Of a DNA stretch of 19,520 nt, positions 1-8,084 are shown in pieces. Under the pieces are notes generated by a model. It had not been told where the DNA came from. It ran no database searches and worked only from the letters and a program-made list of their open reading frames with translations. Every line of letters begins with the position of its first letter. The first letter of the stretch is position 1. The position numbers and the translations under genes were made by a program. The DNA lies in NCBI GenBank assembly GCA_964503595.1, contig CAZDAM010000065.1, positions 1 through 19,520 of the forward strand. The letters are read 5' to 3'. The stretch is from CAZDAM01 sp964503595 (GTDB lineage Bacteria > Muiribacteriota > UBA6191).

Positions 1-2
1 CG

Positions 3-223
3 GCCAAATGCGAACTTTACGATGCATGGAAAGTCATTCTAGGCTACACGGAAGTTTCTGATTTTCGTCTGCATAACCAGATTGTGGCCTGGTTCTCCAG
101 CATGAAGCACAAGCTGAGCAAAGCGGATGTTCTGGATCGCCTGGAAAAAATCAGGGATGGAGATGCTGTTGAGGCTGGTTCCCTGTTTGAAGATGTCAGT
201 CTGCATGCAGAAGAAACCCAGAA
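3..223 (+). CDS. Partial CDS interrupted by scaffold gap; possibly the N-terminal part of the cyclase
   Basis: Frame 3 stays open from the window edge to the run of Ns, giving 73 residues (AKCELYDAWKVILGY... to ...LHAEETQ) with no stop; the other two forward frames close early. The peptide is charged and looks helical (SKADVLDRLEKIRDG), with no catalytic motif I recognise. It lies directly before the cyclase catalytic domain on the same strand and could be its N-terminal regulatory part. The two frames do not match across exactly 10 Ns. They would match if the true gap were a multiple of three, and a run of 10 Ns is often only a placeholder. It could equally be the end of a separate upstream gene. 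No start codon is visible; it begins before the window. Confidence 0.5.
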
Positions 224-233
224 NNNNNNNNNN
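224..233. other. Assembly gap (10 Ns)
   Basis: Ten consecutive Ns. The reading frame differs on the two sides (frame 3 before, frame 1 after), so the written length probably does not equal the real gap length. Confidence 0.98.
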
Positions 234-234
234 C

Positions 235-825
235 TCCATGCGCTCTGGTCATAAGACGCGCTTTGAGCTTGAGCAGAACATACAGGAACTGACGATTTTC
301 TTTATTGATATTGCCGGATATACCAAAAAGTCAGCGACTTCAGACATTGGGGAAGTCATGCTGATGCTGGATGAATTTGCCAAAATCATTGTACCTATTG
401 GAAAAAAATACCGGGGAAACCTGATCAAGAAGATCGGGGATTGTTACATGTACACCTTCGAGTCACCCATTGAGGCTGTGATGGCATCTTTGGAGGTACA
501 GTCAGAGCTTCGCAGTTACAATGAGTTCAGGGTGGACAAGGATAAATTAAATACCCGTATCGGTCTGAATACCGGAAAAGTCTTTACTCAGGATAATGAT
601 GTGTACGGGGATCCGGTGAATGTGGCTTCCAGGGTTGAATCCAAGGCTCCCCTGAACAACCTTCTGATCAATGAGACTACATATCTTCCGATTCAGGACT
701 TCGTGGTAACGGAAAAGCAGGAACCCGTTGCTGTGAAAGGTGTGGACAAGCCCTTGCAGACCTATGTGGTTCGTGGTTTAAAGAAGGGAGTTCAGGAAGC
801 CTATTTTGAAAGCCTGAATCCATAA
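235..825 (+). CDS. Class III adenylate/guanylate cyclase catalytic domain, 5' incomplete
   Basis: This makes a cyclic nucleotide, probably cAMP from ATP. The visible part is one complete class III cyclase homology domain of about 190 residues. FFIDIAGYT carries the first metal-binding Asp and KKIGDCYMYTF the second (IGD). GDPVNVASRVE holds the Asn and Arg of the transition-state site. The Lys just before IGD and the Asp in NDVYGDPVN fit ATP rather than GTP selectivity, which is family knowledge applied by eye. No transmembrane segment is present in the visible part; a sensor region may lie in or before the gap. The true start is lost in the Ns, and an apparent ATG at 127 reads across the gap and is not credible. 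The TAA at 823-825 is 10 bases before the TPR gene, suggesting co-transcription. A cyclic-nucleotide-binding protein sits about 8 kb downstream. Confidence 0.9.
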   Translation, partial: SMRSGHKTRFELEQNIQELTIFFIDIAGYTKKSATSDIGEVMLMLDEFAKIIVPIGKKYRGNLIKKIGDCYMYTFESPIEAVMASLEVQSELRSYNEFRVDKDKLNTRIGLNTGKVFTQDNDVYGDPVNVASRVESKAPLNNLLINETTYLPIQDFVVTEKQEPVAVKGVDKPLQTYVVRGLKKGVQEAYFESLNP

Positions 826-835
826 TCGGAGTCGG

Positions 836-3454
836 GTGGACCTGAATTGCGGATCACACATGAGCATAAGTCAACGCGAACAGCTTGAAATCGAGAAGGA
901 AGACTACCGTCAGGCGGCTCGGATTGCCTGGCAGAAAGGACATCTCAAGGAAGCCAGGGACTACTGGGTCACGGTACGTTGCTTAAGTGGAGGCGATCAG
1001 GAAGCCAGCTATCAAATCGCCCAGATTGATGAAAGCAGCGGTCGCTTCGACGAAGCCTTAAAAGAGCTGGTTCTTTGTATTCAGTCTTACCCAAGGGATG
1101 AAAAAGCCAGTCTGATGGCAGCCCGGATTTATGCCCATAAGCATTGTCTGCGAGAAGCTGGCTGGCATTATGAGAGAACCCTGGAACTGGTTCAGATGCA
1201 TCCCGAGGCTCTTGAGGAATATGCCGATCTCCTGTTGCATTCCGGAGATGTCAGGGAGGCCCTGAAGCTTCTGGAGCGCCTGAGAAACCTGCATCGTGAT
1301 GATGTGAATGTACTTTTGAAAATGGCGGATTGCAGGCTCAGGCTCAAGGATTCCCGCCGGGCGATTGAGCAGCTCAAGAATGCCTATCGCATGGATCCCA
1401 CCAATCTGGATCTGAGACTGAAACTGGCTGAGGTTTATCTCAGTGAATCCATGCACCAGCAGGCGATCAAGCTTCTGATGCCCCTGGAAGAAGGTGGGAG
1501 TATCCCGGCCCGCAAGCTCTCCATTCTTGCTGACTGCCAGATTGGTCTGAGCAAGTACGATGAAGCCGAAAAGCTGATTGCCAGCTACGAAGAGCTTTAT
1601 CCTGAGGATGCCGAAGGAGCCCGTTGCAGGGCCCGGCTCTATGCCCGCCTTGGACTTGAGGAAGAAGAAGAACTTGCACTTCTGAAAGTTCTGGAGCTCG
1701 ATCCAGTCTGGACCAGTGTTCAGGCCATGATTGATTTTTTGAACGAGCGTGAGGATTACGACCGGCTGGAAAATTTTCTGACCGAGCAGCTGGACAGCTT
1801 TCCGGAAGATCCGGCCCTGTTTGAAGAGTTGGCGCGGCTTTACAAATCCGATGCACCGGCTGAAGCTCTGGACTGGTTGGAAAAAGCCTTGAAAATCCGG
1901 GTCAGAAAGGAGTCTTCTATTTTAAAGGGGGAGCTTCTGATCAAGCTCAACCGCTATACCCAGGCCAGTCAATGGTTTGATTCCATCAAAGAATCCTGGC
2001 CGGATGAAGATCTGGATCTGAAGGTTCAGCGACTGATTGAGCAGGATCGCAGGTATAAGGAGACTCTGGGGCTTTCCCAGAAAGCCCGTGAAGCCCTTGA
2101 AGCCAATTCATGGCGCAAGGCACTTTACTATTACAAGGAAATGGTCCAGAGGGTTCCGGATAATCCGGACTGGCTGGAGCAGCTGGGGAATCTGCATTCC
2201 TTTGAAACCAGCTATGCCGAGGCTATGGATGCCTTTGAGCGGGCCTGTGAATTTGTGCGTCCGGCTGAAAGGGACAGGCTGGGTGAAAAGATGTTTACTC
2301 TGGCCTATCTGCACAATGATTTTGAGCGGGCTATGGAAGTTCTGGGCGCACTGGGACCAGAAATTCAGAACCAGCCTGAGCACCGGTTGAGGGTTCTGAA
2401 GGTGGAACGCCACCTTCTGGCAGGTAAACTCAGGGAGCCCTCCCATTTTGAACATCTGCTTGAATCGGTTTCGACAAGATCTGCTGATGGATTGCCTTTG
2501 GGGCGTCTGCTTTGTGGATTTGCCCATCTGCATATTGGCTCTCATCTTCTGGACTCGGGCGTCTGGGTGGGTACAGCCACGGAAATGTTTGTTGGACTGA
2601 TTGAGGATCCGGTTGCCGAGGTTTTGCACTCTTTCGCTTTTGAGGGACTTTATATGGTGTTCCTGATGGATGGCAATCATGAAAGGATTCTGCCGCTTCT
2701 GGAAAACTGGATGAAGCGTCACCCTGGAATCGGTGTCCGCAGGCTTTATCTTCAGGAGCTTCAGGAGGAAGGACAGTATCGCGACGCTGTCAGGACTCTG
2801 GAGCGTTGGCTGGATGAAACTCCTGAATCTCTGGAACTTCGTGAGCTCAAGCTCAAACTGGCCTGGAAGGAAATGAAAGATTCTGGTCGGGCCAAACATT
2901 CTCGTTATCTGGTAGCCAGGCTGAAAGAAAACTGCCAGAGGGAGGGAACCTGGCTTCAGTACTACGATCTGGCCCTGGGGCTTCGGATTACAACAGAATC
3001 CAAGCCCACCGAGGAAGCCTTTCAGCATATGCAAAATGCCCTGAAAAAGGCCGTTCGTCTGGCCGGAGAACAGTCCGGACTCAGCCTGGCTATGCTCAGG
3101 ACATTGGAATATGGGGAGCGTCTGCATGCCCGGGACTCCAAAATGAGTTTTACCAGGCGCAGGGTTTTTCTGGAAAAAGAGCTTTCTCATATTCCGGATG
3201 ATGCCGGACTTCTCCTGGAGTATGGACGGCTCCTTCTGGAGGATAGGGCGGAAGAGTCTCAGGGAGAACGTCTCCTGATCAAAGCTTTGACCCTCAAACC
3301 GGATCTTGATTTGGCGAATTCTCTTCTCGGAGATTATCATTTCAGGAAGAAAGATTATCGCAGAGCCTGGCATTACTGGCTTAAGATCATCGAAAAACCT
3401 ATCAGTCGGCAGGACTGGAGTGAAATTGTGGATAAAATGCAGAGGATGCTGTGA
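836..3454 (+). CDS. Large tetratricopeptide-repeat (TPR) protein
   Basis: An 872-residue protein made almost wholly of helix-turn-helix TPR units. Clear repeats run through residues 25-230, such as AGWHYERTLELVQMHPEALEEYADLLLHSGDVREAL and the units after it, and repeats recur around 420-470 and 790-860. There is no signal peptide or membrane segment, so a cytoplasmic scaffold role is likely; the partner cannot be read from sequence. Two starts compete. The GTG at 836 has GGAG 4 bases upstream, and the ATG at 860 has a weaker GGA about 6 bases upstream. I keep 836; the other loses 8 residues. The gene follows the cyclase by 10 bases and overlaps tmk by 4 (GTGA), so it is embedded in the operon. 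A second stretch of open frame on the opposite strand is a shadow. Confidence 0.85.
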   Translation: MDLNCGSHMSISQREQLEIEKEDYRQAARIAWQKGHLKEARDYWVTVRCLSGGDQEASYQIAQIDESSGRFDEALKELVLCIQSYPRDEKASLMAARIYAHKHCLREAGWHYERTLELVQMHPEALEEYADLLLHSGDVREALKLLERLRNLHRDDVNVLLKMADCRLRLKDSRRAIEQLKNAYRMDPTNLDLRLKLAEVYLSESMHQQAIKLLMPLEEGGSIPARKLSILADCQIGLSKYDEAEKLIASYEELYPEDAEGARCRARLYARLGLEEEEELALLKVLELDPVWTSVQAMIDFLNEREDYDRLENFLTEQLDSFPEDPALFEELARLYKSDAPAEALDWLEKALKIRVRKESSILKGELLIKLNRYTQASQWFDSIKESWPDEDLDLKVQRLIEQDRRYKETLGLSQKAREALEANSWRKALYYYKEMVQRVPDNPDWLEQLGNLHSFETSYAEAMDAFERACEFVRPAERDRLGEKMFTLAYLHNDFERAMEVLGALGPEIQNQPEHRLRVLKVERHLLAGKLREPSHFEHLLESVSTRSADGLPLGRLLCGFAHLHIGSHLLDSGVWVGTATEMFVGLIEDPVAEVLHSFAFEGLYMVFLMDGNHERILPLLENWMKRHPGIGVRRLYLQELQEEGQYRDAVRTLERWLDETPESLELRELKLKLAWKEMKDSGRAKHSRYLVARLKENCQREGTWLQYYDLALGLRITTESKPTEEAFQHMQNALKKAVRLAGEQSGLSLAMLRTLEYGERLHARDSKMSFTRRRVFLEKELSHIPDDAGLLLEYGRLLLEDRAEESQGERLLIKALTLKPDLDLANSLLGDYHFRKKDYRRAWHYWLKIIEKPISRQDWSEIVDKMQRML

Positions 3455-4080
3455 AGCCTGGTGTCCTGATTACCTTTGAAGGACCGGAAGGAGCAGGAAA
3501 AACCACCCAGATTCAGAAACTTTCCGAACTTCTGGCTGTTCGTGGTTTTGAAGTCATCCCTACCTATGAACCCGGTGGCGGGCCTGAACTCTGTCGAAGG
3601 ATTCGGGAATTGATCCTCAATCCTGAGCTGGAATCCATGTGCGAAGAGACTGAACTCATGCTGATGCTGGCGGCGAGAGCCGAACATGTGAGGCGTACGA
3701 TTCTGCCTGCTCTGAGCCAGGGTAAAATTGTGCTTTGTGATCGCTTTGTGGATTCTTCACTGGCTTATCAGGGTTATGGCAGGGGACTTCCTCTCAAGGT
3801 GATCCGGGATATGAATCAGGTCGCGATTCGGGGCCGTTTCCCGGATCTGACTCTGCTTCTGGATCTGGATGCATCCGTTGGTTTGGCGCGAGCGGCGGCC
3901 AAGCGTGGCATGGATCGAATTGAAAGAGAAGAGCACAGTTTCCATGAAAAAGTGCGGCAGGGGTTTTTGCAGATTGCTGAGGAAGAAGACCGTTTTTATG
4001 TTGTGGATGCTTCCATGCCGGAGCAGGAAGTCTCAGAGAGGATTCAGGAAAGGGTCTTCAATCTGGTTGGCAAATCATGA
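3451..4080 (+). CDS. tmk: Thymidylate kinase
   Basis: Phosphorylates dTMP to dTDP with ATP in dTTP synthesis; cytosolic. The 209 residues match the family length. The P-loop GPEGAGKTT is at residues 11-19, DRFVDSSLAYQG starts at residue 97 (the DR(Y/F) nucleotide-binding motif), and the LID region RAAAKRGMDRIERE is near residue 147. The usual TREPGGT motif reads TYEPGGG here (about 38-44), so the Arg is replaced by Tyr; this is a departure from the common form, though the rest of the enzyme is intact. Start GTG at 3451 overlaps the TPR stop (GTGA), with AGAGGA about 5 bases upstream. The stop overlaps the next ATG (ATGA), so translation is probably coupled on both sides. Confidence 0.95.
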   Translation: MKPGVLITFEGPEGAGKTTQIQKLSELLAVRGFEVIPTYEPGGGPELCRRIRELILNPELESMCEETELMLMLAARAEHVRRTILPALSQGKIVLCDRFVDSSLAYQGYGRGLPLKVIRDMNQVAIRGRFPDLTLLLDLDASVGLARAAAKRGMDRIEREEHSFHEKVRQGFLQIAEEEDRFYVVDASMPEQEVSERIQERVFNLVGKS

Positions 4081-4535
4081 AAATTGAGTCTGGCAATACT
4101 CAGACCGAAAACCGTTCTTCGAACCGGAAACGTGCTTTCAAGGGGAGCGGTCTGGTTTTTCAGCATTTCATGGAAAGCCCCCAATGCAAGGAGGAGACGG
4201 TTTCTGCAATGTCGGAAGCTGCTTCCAATCTTGAGGCGGATCTGGCCGAATTGGATAAGCTTGGCAAGGAGCTTCTGCTCAGCCGTTCTCTGGGAGCTTT
4301 GGACAAATACAAGAAAAAACTCAAATCCCTTTTGAAAAATCTGGATGCGGGGGCTGAAACCCATGTGGTTCTGAGTGAAACCCACACCAATCACCGGCGT
4401 CTGCATATTACCCGTGAAATTGATGCAAGCCTTTCTGATCTGGCCCGTCAGGTGATGGAGACAGAAAGAGGGAATCTGGAACTGGCGCAATCCATCGACA
4501 ATATCAAAGGCCTTTTGCTAGACTACACGCGGTGA
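4077..4535 (+). CDS. YaaR/DUF327 family protein
   Basis: A 152-residue helical, charged protein. The central stretch EADLAELDKLGKELLLSRSLGALDKYKKKLKSLLKNL fits the DUF327/YaaR pattern: an acidic helix, a Gly, a SR(S/T)L turn, then a YKK..K..LL helix. In Bacillus subtilis yaaR lies close downstream of tmk, and the same order here supports the call. The molecular function of the family is not established to my knowledge. The first 45 residues are polar and probably disordered (KIESGNTQTENRSSNRKRAF). The ATG overlaps the tmk stop by 4 bases, with only a poor Shine-Dalgarno, so expression probably depends on coupling to tmk. The stop is 15 bases before rapZ. No membrane or export signal is seen. 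Confidence 0.75.
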   Translation: MKIESGNTQTENRSSNRKRAFKGSGLVFQHFMESPQCKEETVSAMSEAASNLEADLAELDKLGKELLLSRSLGALDKYKKKLKSLLKNLDAGAETHVVLSETHTNHRRLHITREIDASLSDLARQVMETERGNLELAQSIDNIKGLLLDYTR

Positions 4536-4550
4536 AACTGCGGCGGCCTG

Positions 4551-5426
4551 ATGGGAAGTAAAGCTTTTTATCTCGTGACTGGAATGTCAGGGGCGGGTAA
4601 ATCCACCGCTTTGAACAGTCTTGAAGATGCAGGCTTCTACTGTGTGGACAACCTTCCCGTTGACCTGCTTGATAAATTCCTCGAACTCATGCTCTCTGCC
4701 CCGGATCGGCGTAATAAAGTGGCTCTGGCCATTGATATTCGTTCCGGTTCCAGCTTTCAGAGTGTTTTTGAGTCCCTGAAGGTCTGTGAAGAAAAAGGAC
4801 AGAGTGTCCGCATCCTGTTTCTGGATTGCGAGGATCATGTCCTGGTTCGTCGCTATAAGGAAACCAGACGCAAACACCCCCTGGCTTTTCAGGGAAACCT
4901 CGCCGATGCTATCTTGCAGGAAAGATCCATGCTCTCTCCTCTTCTCGAGGAGCCGGGCAAGGTGATGATTCTGGATACCACGGAGCTCAAATCCAAAGAT
5001 CTGGCGCGCCTGATTGCCGAAATTACCCAGACAGATCACACCAGTGACAAGTTTCGCCTCAACTGTTCCAGTTTTGGATACAAAAACGGGATTCCGCGGG
5101 ACGCAGACCTTGTCTTCGATGTGCGCTTCCTTCAGAATCCTTTCTACATCCCTCATCTGCGTGAAAAGCGCGGGACAGATTCGGAGGTGGCGGAATTTGT
5201 CTTTTCGTCCCCAATGGCCCGCGATTTTCTGGAGCGGATTCTGGACCTTCTCGGGTTTTTGATTCCGCTTTATATGCAGGAGGGCCGACATGAACTCAAT
5301 GTGGCTTTTGGCTGTACGGGCGGGCATCATCGTTCGGTTGCCATTGTGGAGAAGGTTCTGGAGAGTTTTGCGATTCCGGGTGAGGAACTTCAGCTGGTTC
5401 GATATCACCGCGATTATCATCGATAA
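4551..5426 (+). CDS. rapZ: RapZ/YvcJ family nucleotide-binding protein (RNase adapter family)
   Basis: A full-length 291-residue member of the RapZ/YvcJ family. The P-loop GMSGAGKST is at residues 11-19, followed by the family signature DAGFYCVDNLP. The C-terminal half carries NCSSFGYKNGIPRDADLVFDVRFLQNPF and GCTGGHHRSVAIVE from about residue 254, both hallmarks of this family. In Escherichia coli RapZ delivers the sRNA GlmZ to RNase E and senses glucosamine-6-phosphate; in Bacillus subtilis YvcJ binds and hydrolyses nucleotide. Which role applies here is unknown, and there is no visible glmS, rpoN or PTS gene nearby to help. The start at 4551 is the only good one before the P-loop; its Shine-Dalgarno is poor (GCGG). 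The neighbours are yaaR 15 bases upstream and the transporter 26 bases downstream. Confidence 0.95.
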   Translation: MGSKAFYLVTGMSGAGKSTALNSLEDAGFYCVDNLPVDLLDKFLELMLSAPDRRNKVALAIDIRSGSSFQSVFESLKVCEEKGQSVRILFLDCEDHVLVRRYKETRRKHPLAFQGNLADAILQERSMLSPLLEEPGKVMILDTTELKSKDLARLIAEITQTDHTSDKFRLNCSSFGYKNGIPRDADLVFDVRFLQNPFYIPHLREKRGTDSEVAEFVFSSPMARDFLERILDLLGFLIPLYMQEGRHELNVAFGCTGGHHRSVAIVEKVLESFAIPGEELQLVRYHRDYHR

Positions 5427-5452
5427 AATTCGCCCCAGAATATGGAGAGGGT

Positions 5453-6697
5453 ATGCAGGTATTATCTGGTGTTCTGGGGATTGCGTTTTTTCTTGGCGTA
5501 GCAGTTTTGATTTCCCGGGATCGCAAGGCGATCAACTGGCGACTGGTCGGTGTCGGGCTGACTCTGCAGCTGGTTCTGGCCAATGTGGTCCTGAATCAAA
5601 CCGTGCAGGAGCATGTTTTTGGCCCTATCAATGATCTCGTGAAAACCCTTTTGGGCTTTTCCGAGCAGGGAGCTACGTTTGTTTTAAGCTCCTTTGTCAC
5701 CGGTTCGGTCGAACCGGCGGTTTTGAATTTTGCCTTCTGGGTTCTGCCGACGGTTGTGTATTTCTCCGCCATCATGTCTCTGCTTTATTATCTGGGACTC
5801 ATGCAGCCCGTGATCAAGGTGATTGCCAAGGTTATGCAGAAAACCATGGGTACTTCCGGCAGTGAATCTATGTCCTGCTCGGCCAATATCTTTGTAGGCC
5901 AGACCGAAGCCCCGCTTCTGGTGAAGCCATTCATTGAAAAAATGACCAAATCCGAGCTTCATGCCGTGATGGTCGGGGGATTCGGGACGGTAGCCGGAGG
6001 GGTTCTGGCCCTTTATGTGGCAACTCTGAAGGATTTTCTCCCGGATATTGCCGGTCACCTTGTAACAGCTTCCTGTATGGCAGCTCCCGGAGCTCTGGTA
6101 GTTTCTAAGATCATCTACCCTGAGAAAGAAGAATCCGTCACCATGGGCGATGTGAAGATGGAAGTGGAAATTCCAGACTCCAATGCGATCGAAGCGGTTT
6201 CCAGGGGGGCTTCCGAAGGTATGCAGCTTCTGATCAACATCGTGGCCATGCTGATTGCTTTTGTCGCCATTGTCTTCATGTTTGATGCTTTTCTCTCCTG
6301 GGTTACGGGCTTTTTTATCGCAAAGCCTCTGACCTTTACGGCACTCCTGGGCTATATCTTCTCTCCTTTCGCCTTTTTCATGGGTATTCGGGGAGACGAA
6401 ATCATGGTGGTTGGAGAACTTTTAGGTAAGAAACTGGTTTTGACTGAGCTGATTGCCTACAAGGACATGGCATCCTTGATTGCAGCTGACAAGTTAAGCG
6501 CGAGAGCTGCAACCATCTGTGCCTATGCCCTTTGTGGATTTGCCAACTTTGCCTCGATTGGAATTCAGATCGGCGGAATCGGCGGTATCGCACCTGATCG
6601 TCGTGGTGAAATCGCCAGCATGGGCTTGACAGCCATGCTGGGCGGAATGCTGGTAACCTGCATCACCGGAACCATTGCCGGAGCCTTCCTGCATTGA
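5453..6697 (+). CDS. NupC-family concentrative nucleoside transporter
   Basis: An inner-membrane importer that brings nucleosides in with Na+ or H+. The 414 residues match the CNT family length (about 400-425). Hydrophobic segments alternate through the protein, starting at residues 1-20. The signature region GSESMSCSANIFVGQTEAPLLVKPFIEKMTKSELHAVMVGGFGTVAGGVLALYV is typical for CNT proteins, with the conserved GQTEAP motif. Near the C-terminus, CGFANFASIGIQIGGIGGIAPDRR is the second conserved segment and points to a sodium-coupled type. The ATG at 5453 follows GGAGAGG at 5444-5450. It is the last gene of the left block. Nucleoside uptake beside tmk suggests a salvage link, but that is only inference. 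Confidence 0.92.
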   Translation: MQVLSGVLGIAFFLGVAVLISRDRKAINWRLVGVGLTLQLVLANVVLNQTVQEHVFGPINDLVKTLLGFSEQGATFVLSSFVTGSVEPAVLNFAFWVLPTVVYFSAIMSLLYYLGLMQPVIKVIAKVMQKTMGTSGSESMSCSANIFVGQTEAPLLVKPFIEKMTKSELHAVMVGGFGTVAGGVLALYVATLKDFLPDIAGHLVTASCMAAPGALVVSKIIYPEKEESVTMGDVKMEVEIPDSNAIEAVSRGASEGMQLLINIVAMLIAFVAIVFMFDAFLSWVTGFFIAKPLTFTALLGYIFSPFAFFMGIRGDEIMVVGELLGKKLVLTELIAYKDMASLIAADKLSARAATICAYALCGFANFASIGIQIGGIGGIAPDRRGEIASMGLTAMLGGMLVTCITGTIAGAFLH

Positions 6698-6953
6698 TTC
6701 TACAGCTCCTTAAACTTATATTCCGCACATAGCGGCTCGGTACAAAAACAGACGAAAACAAATAAAAACTTTTATGACTTTTGCGTACTTTTTTCGGCCA
6801 AGCGCCTTCAGAGGTATAAAAAAAACACTTCTTTCAGGTCAGAAAAAGTCCTTGAGAAGATCAGATTCAAAGGGTGAGGAGAGAACCTGGTACCTGGAAA
6901 AGGTGGTAAAGAACCCATGAACCAGACTCAGAGAGGAGCAGCTTAGAGCATTC

Positions 6954-8084
6954 TTACAGACTGGAAAGGATGGCCCGGATGGGTTGCAGCACAGACTGCC
7001 CGAAGACCTTGGCCCTCTCTACGGAAAAGCCCTTGAGGGGTTCACTGCAGGCCAGATTGTCCTTGAAGGGCATTTCAATGGTCAAAGACAGGCAGCCGAA
7101 GGTTTCTCCCGCCCAGTTGGAGGCAATTGACAGGTCGGCTTTTCCAGGTTCGTCCTTTTCATAGCCGAATTCCCGCTGCATCTCCGGGCTGGCATGCTCC
7201 CAGTGAGACAGGAAGGAGGTTTCCAGAGTCCTTTGTTTTTCGGTATAGGAAGGAATGCCTTCACAGGCTGCGGCAAAACAATAGGGCAGGCCTTCATCGC
7301 CATGAATATCCAAAAACAGCGAGGGTTCATGATCAAACATCAGCTGGCGGACACCAAAAACCTCGGGAGAGCGCTGAGCATCAGGCTCCAGCCATTCACG
7401 GTTCAGGTTGACTCCATTGGCATTGGTTCTGAGATTTCCCAGTACTGAACCATCCGGATTCATATTAGGGATCAGGTGGAAGGTACAGGTTTTCAGAAGT
7501 TCCCGGCTGATGGGTTGATCCGGATCGAGGAGTTTTTGAATCAGACCCTCCATGAACCATTCGGCCATGGATTCTCCCGGATGCTGCCGGGCTGTGATCC
7601 AGATGTGGTGGCGGGCTGTATTCAGATTGCCAATGATGATGCGTTCGATGTCCCGTCCCTGGGTGCTTAAGGCTGCAGAGCTTATGGAAGCAAGAGGGGA
7701 AAGAGCTGCCATTGCAATCAATTCCAGATGGCGTTCGTAGGAATAGGGAGGGAAGTATGCATACCAGACGGTTTCAGATTCAGGACGGTGGTGAATGCTC
7801 AGGATCTTGCCATTAAAGGTCGTATGGACTCGAAACCAGTTTTTCCGATCGTAGGAAGCCTGGGCCTGGTAATCACGAAAGCCGTCAGGATAGGATGCTT
7901 CATGGGCATTCAGAAACTGAATGCGGCAGTCTCGCCCCTTGCCTCCAATCAGGCGGAAATGAAACCACTGGCGGATCTCGGCCTGACTGTCCTTCTGAAG
8001 CAGAAGACGGATTTCTCCGGGCTCGTGTACTTCGACAATTTCAGCATTTCCGGAATCAAAGGCACTACTGATATGGAGAGACAT
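6954..8084 (-). CDS. M14 family zinc carboxypeptidase, cytosolic carboxypeptidase (CCP)-like
   Basis: A metallocarboxypeptidase of the M14D/CCP (Nna1-like) type, 376 residues. Residues 10-125 form the beta-rich N-terminal domain of this subfamily (HFRLIGGKGRDCRIQFLNA, then WYAYFPPYSYERH). The catalytic domain follows. ARQHPGESMAEWFMEG provides zinc ligands H168 and E171, NPDGSVLGNLRTNANGVNLNREW holds the substrate-binding N228/R229, FLDIHGDEG holds the third zinc ligand H261, and LTIEMPF holds the catalytic E337. All key residues are present. There is no signal peptide, so it is cytoplasmic; bacterial substrates of this subfamily are largely unknown. I chose the ATG at 8084 over the GTG at 8102. 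It has GGAG 6 bases upstream and forms TGATG with the preceding stop, so it is translationally coupled to the secreted protein. Confidence 0.93.
   Translation of the reverse strand: MSLHISSAFDSGNAEIVEVHEPGEIRLLLQKDSQAEIRQWFHFRLIGGKGRDCRIQFLNAHEASYPDGFRDYQAQASYDRKNWFRVHTTFNGKILSIHHRPESETVWYAYFPPYSYERHLELIAMAALSPLASISSAALSTQGRDIERIIIGNLNTARHHIWITARQHPGESMAEWFMEGLIQKLLDPDQPISRELLKTCTFHLIPNMNPDGSVLGNLRTNANGVNLNREWLEPDAQRSPEVFGVRQLMFDHEPSLFLDIHGDEGLPYCFAAACEGIPSYTEKQRTLETSFLSHWEHASPEMQREFGYEKDEPGKADLSIASNWAGETFGCLSLTIEMPFKDNLACSEPLKGFSVERAKVFGQSVLQPIRAILSSL

Noticed and set aside
2108..3373. Long open frame (421 codons) on the minus strand inside the TPR gene
   Set aside because: It lies wholly antisense to a clear TPR gene, has no family pattern and shows low-complexity Gln/Phe/Pro-rich content, as expected from a reverse-strand shadow.
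4587..5420. Open frame of 277 codons antisense to rapZ
   Set aside because: rapZ is unmistakable on the other strand; the antisense translation has no recognisable motif.
6698..6953. AT-rich convergent gap searched for terminators, a promoter or a small gene
   Set aside because: It has T- and A-runs and a short ATAAAA/TTTTAT inverted repeat with too small a loop, but no convincing stem with a T tail and no frame with a ribosome site. I see nothing I can support there.
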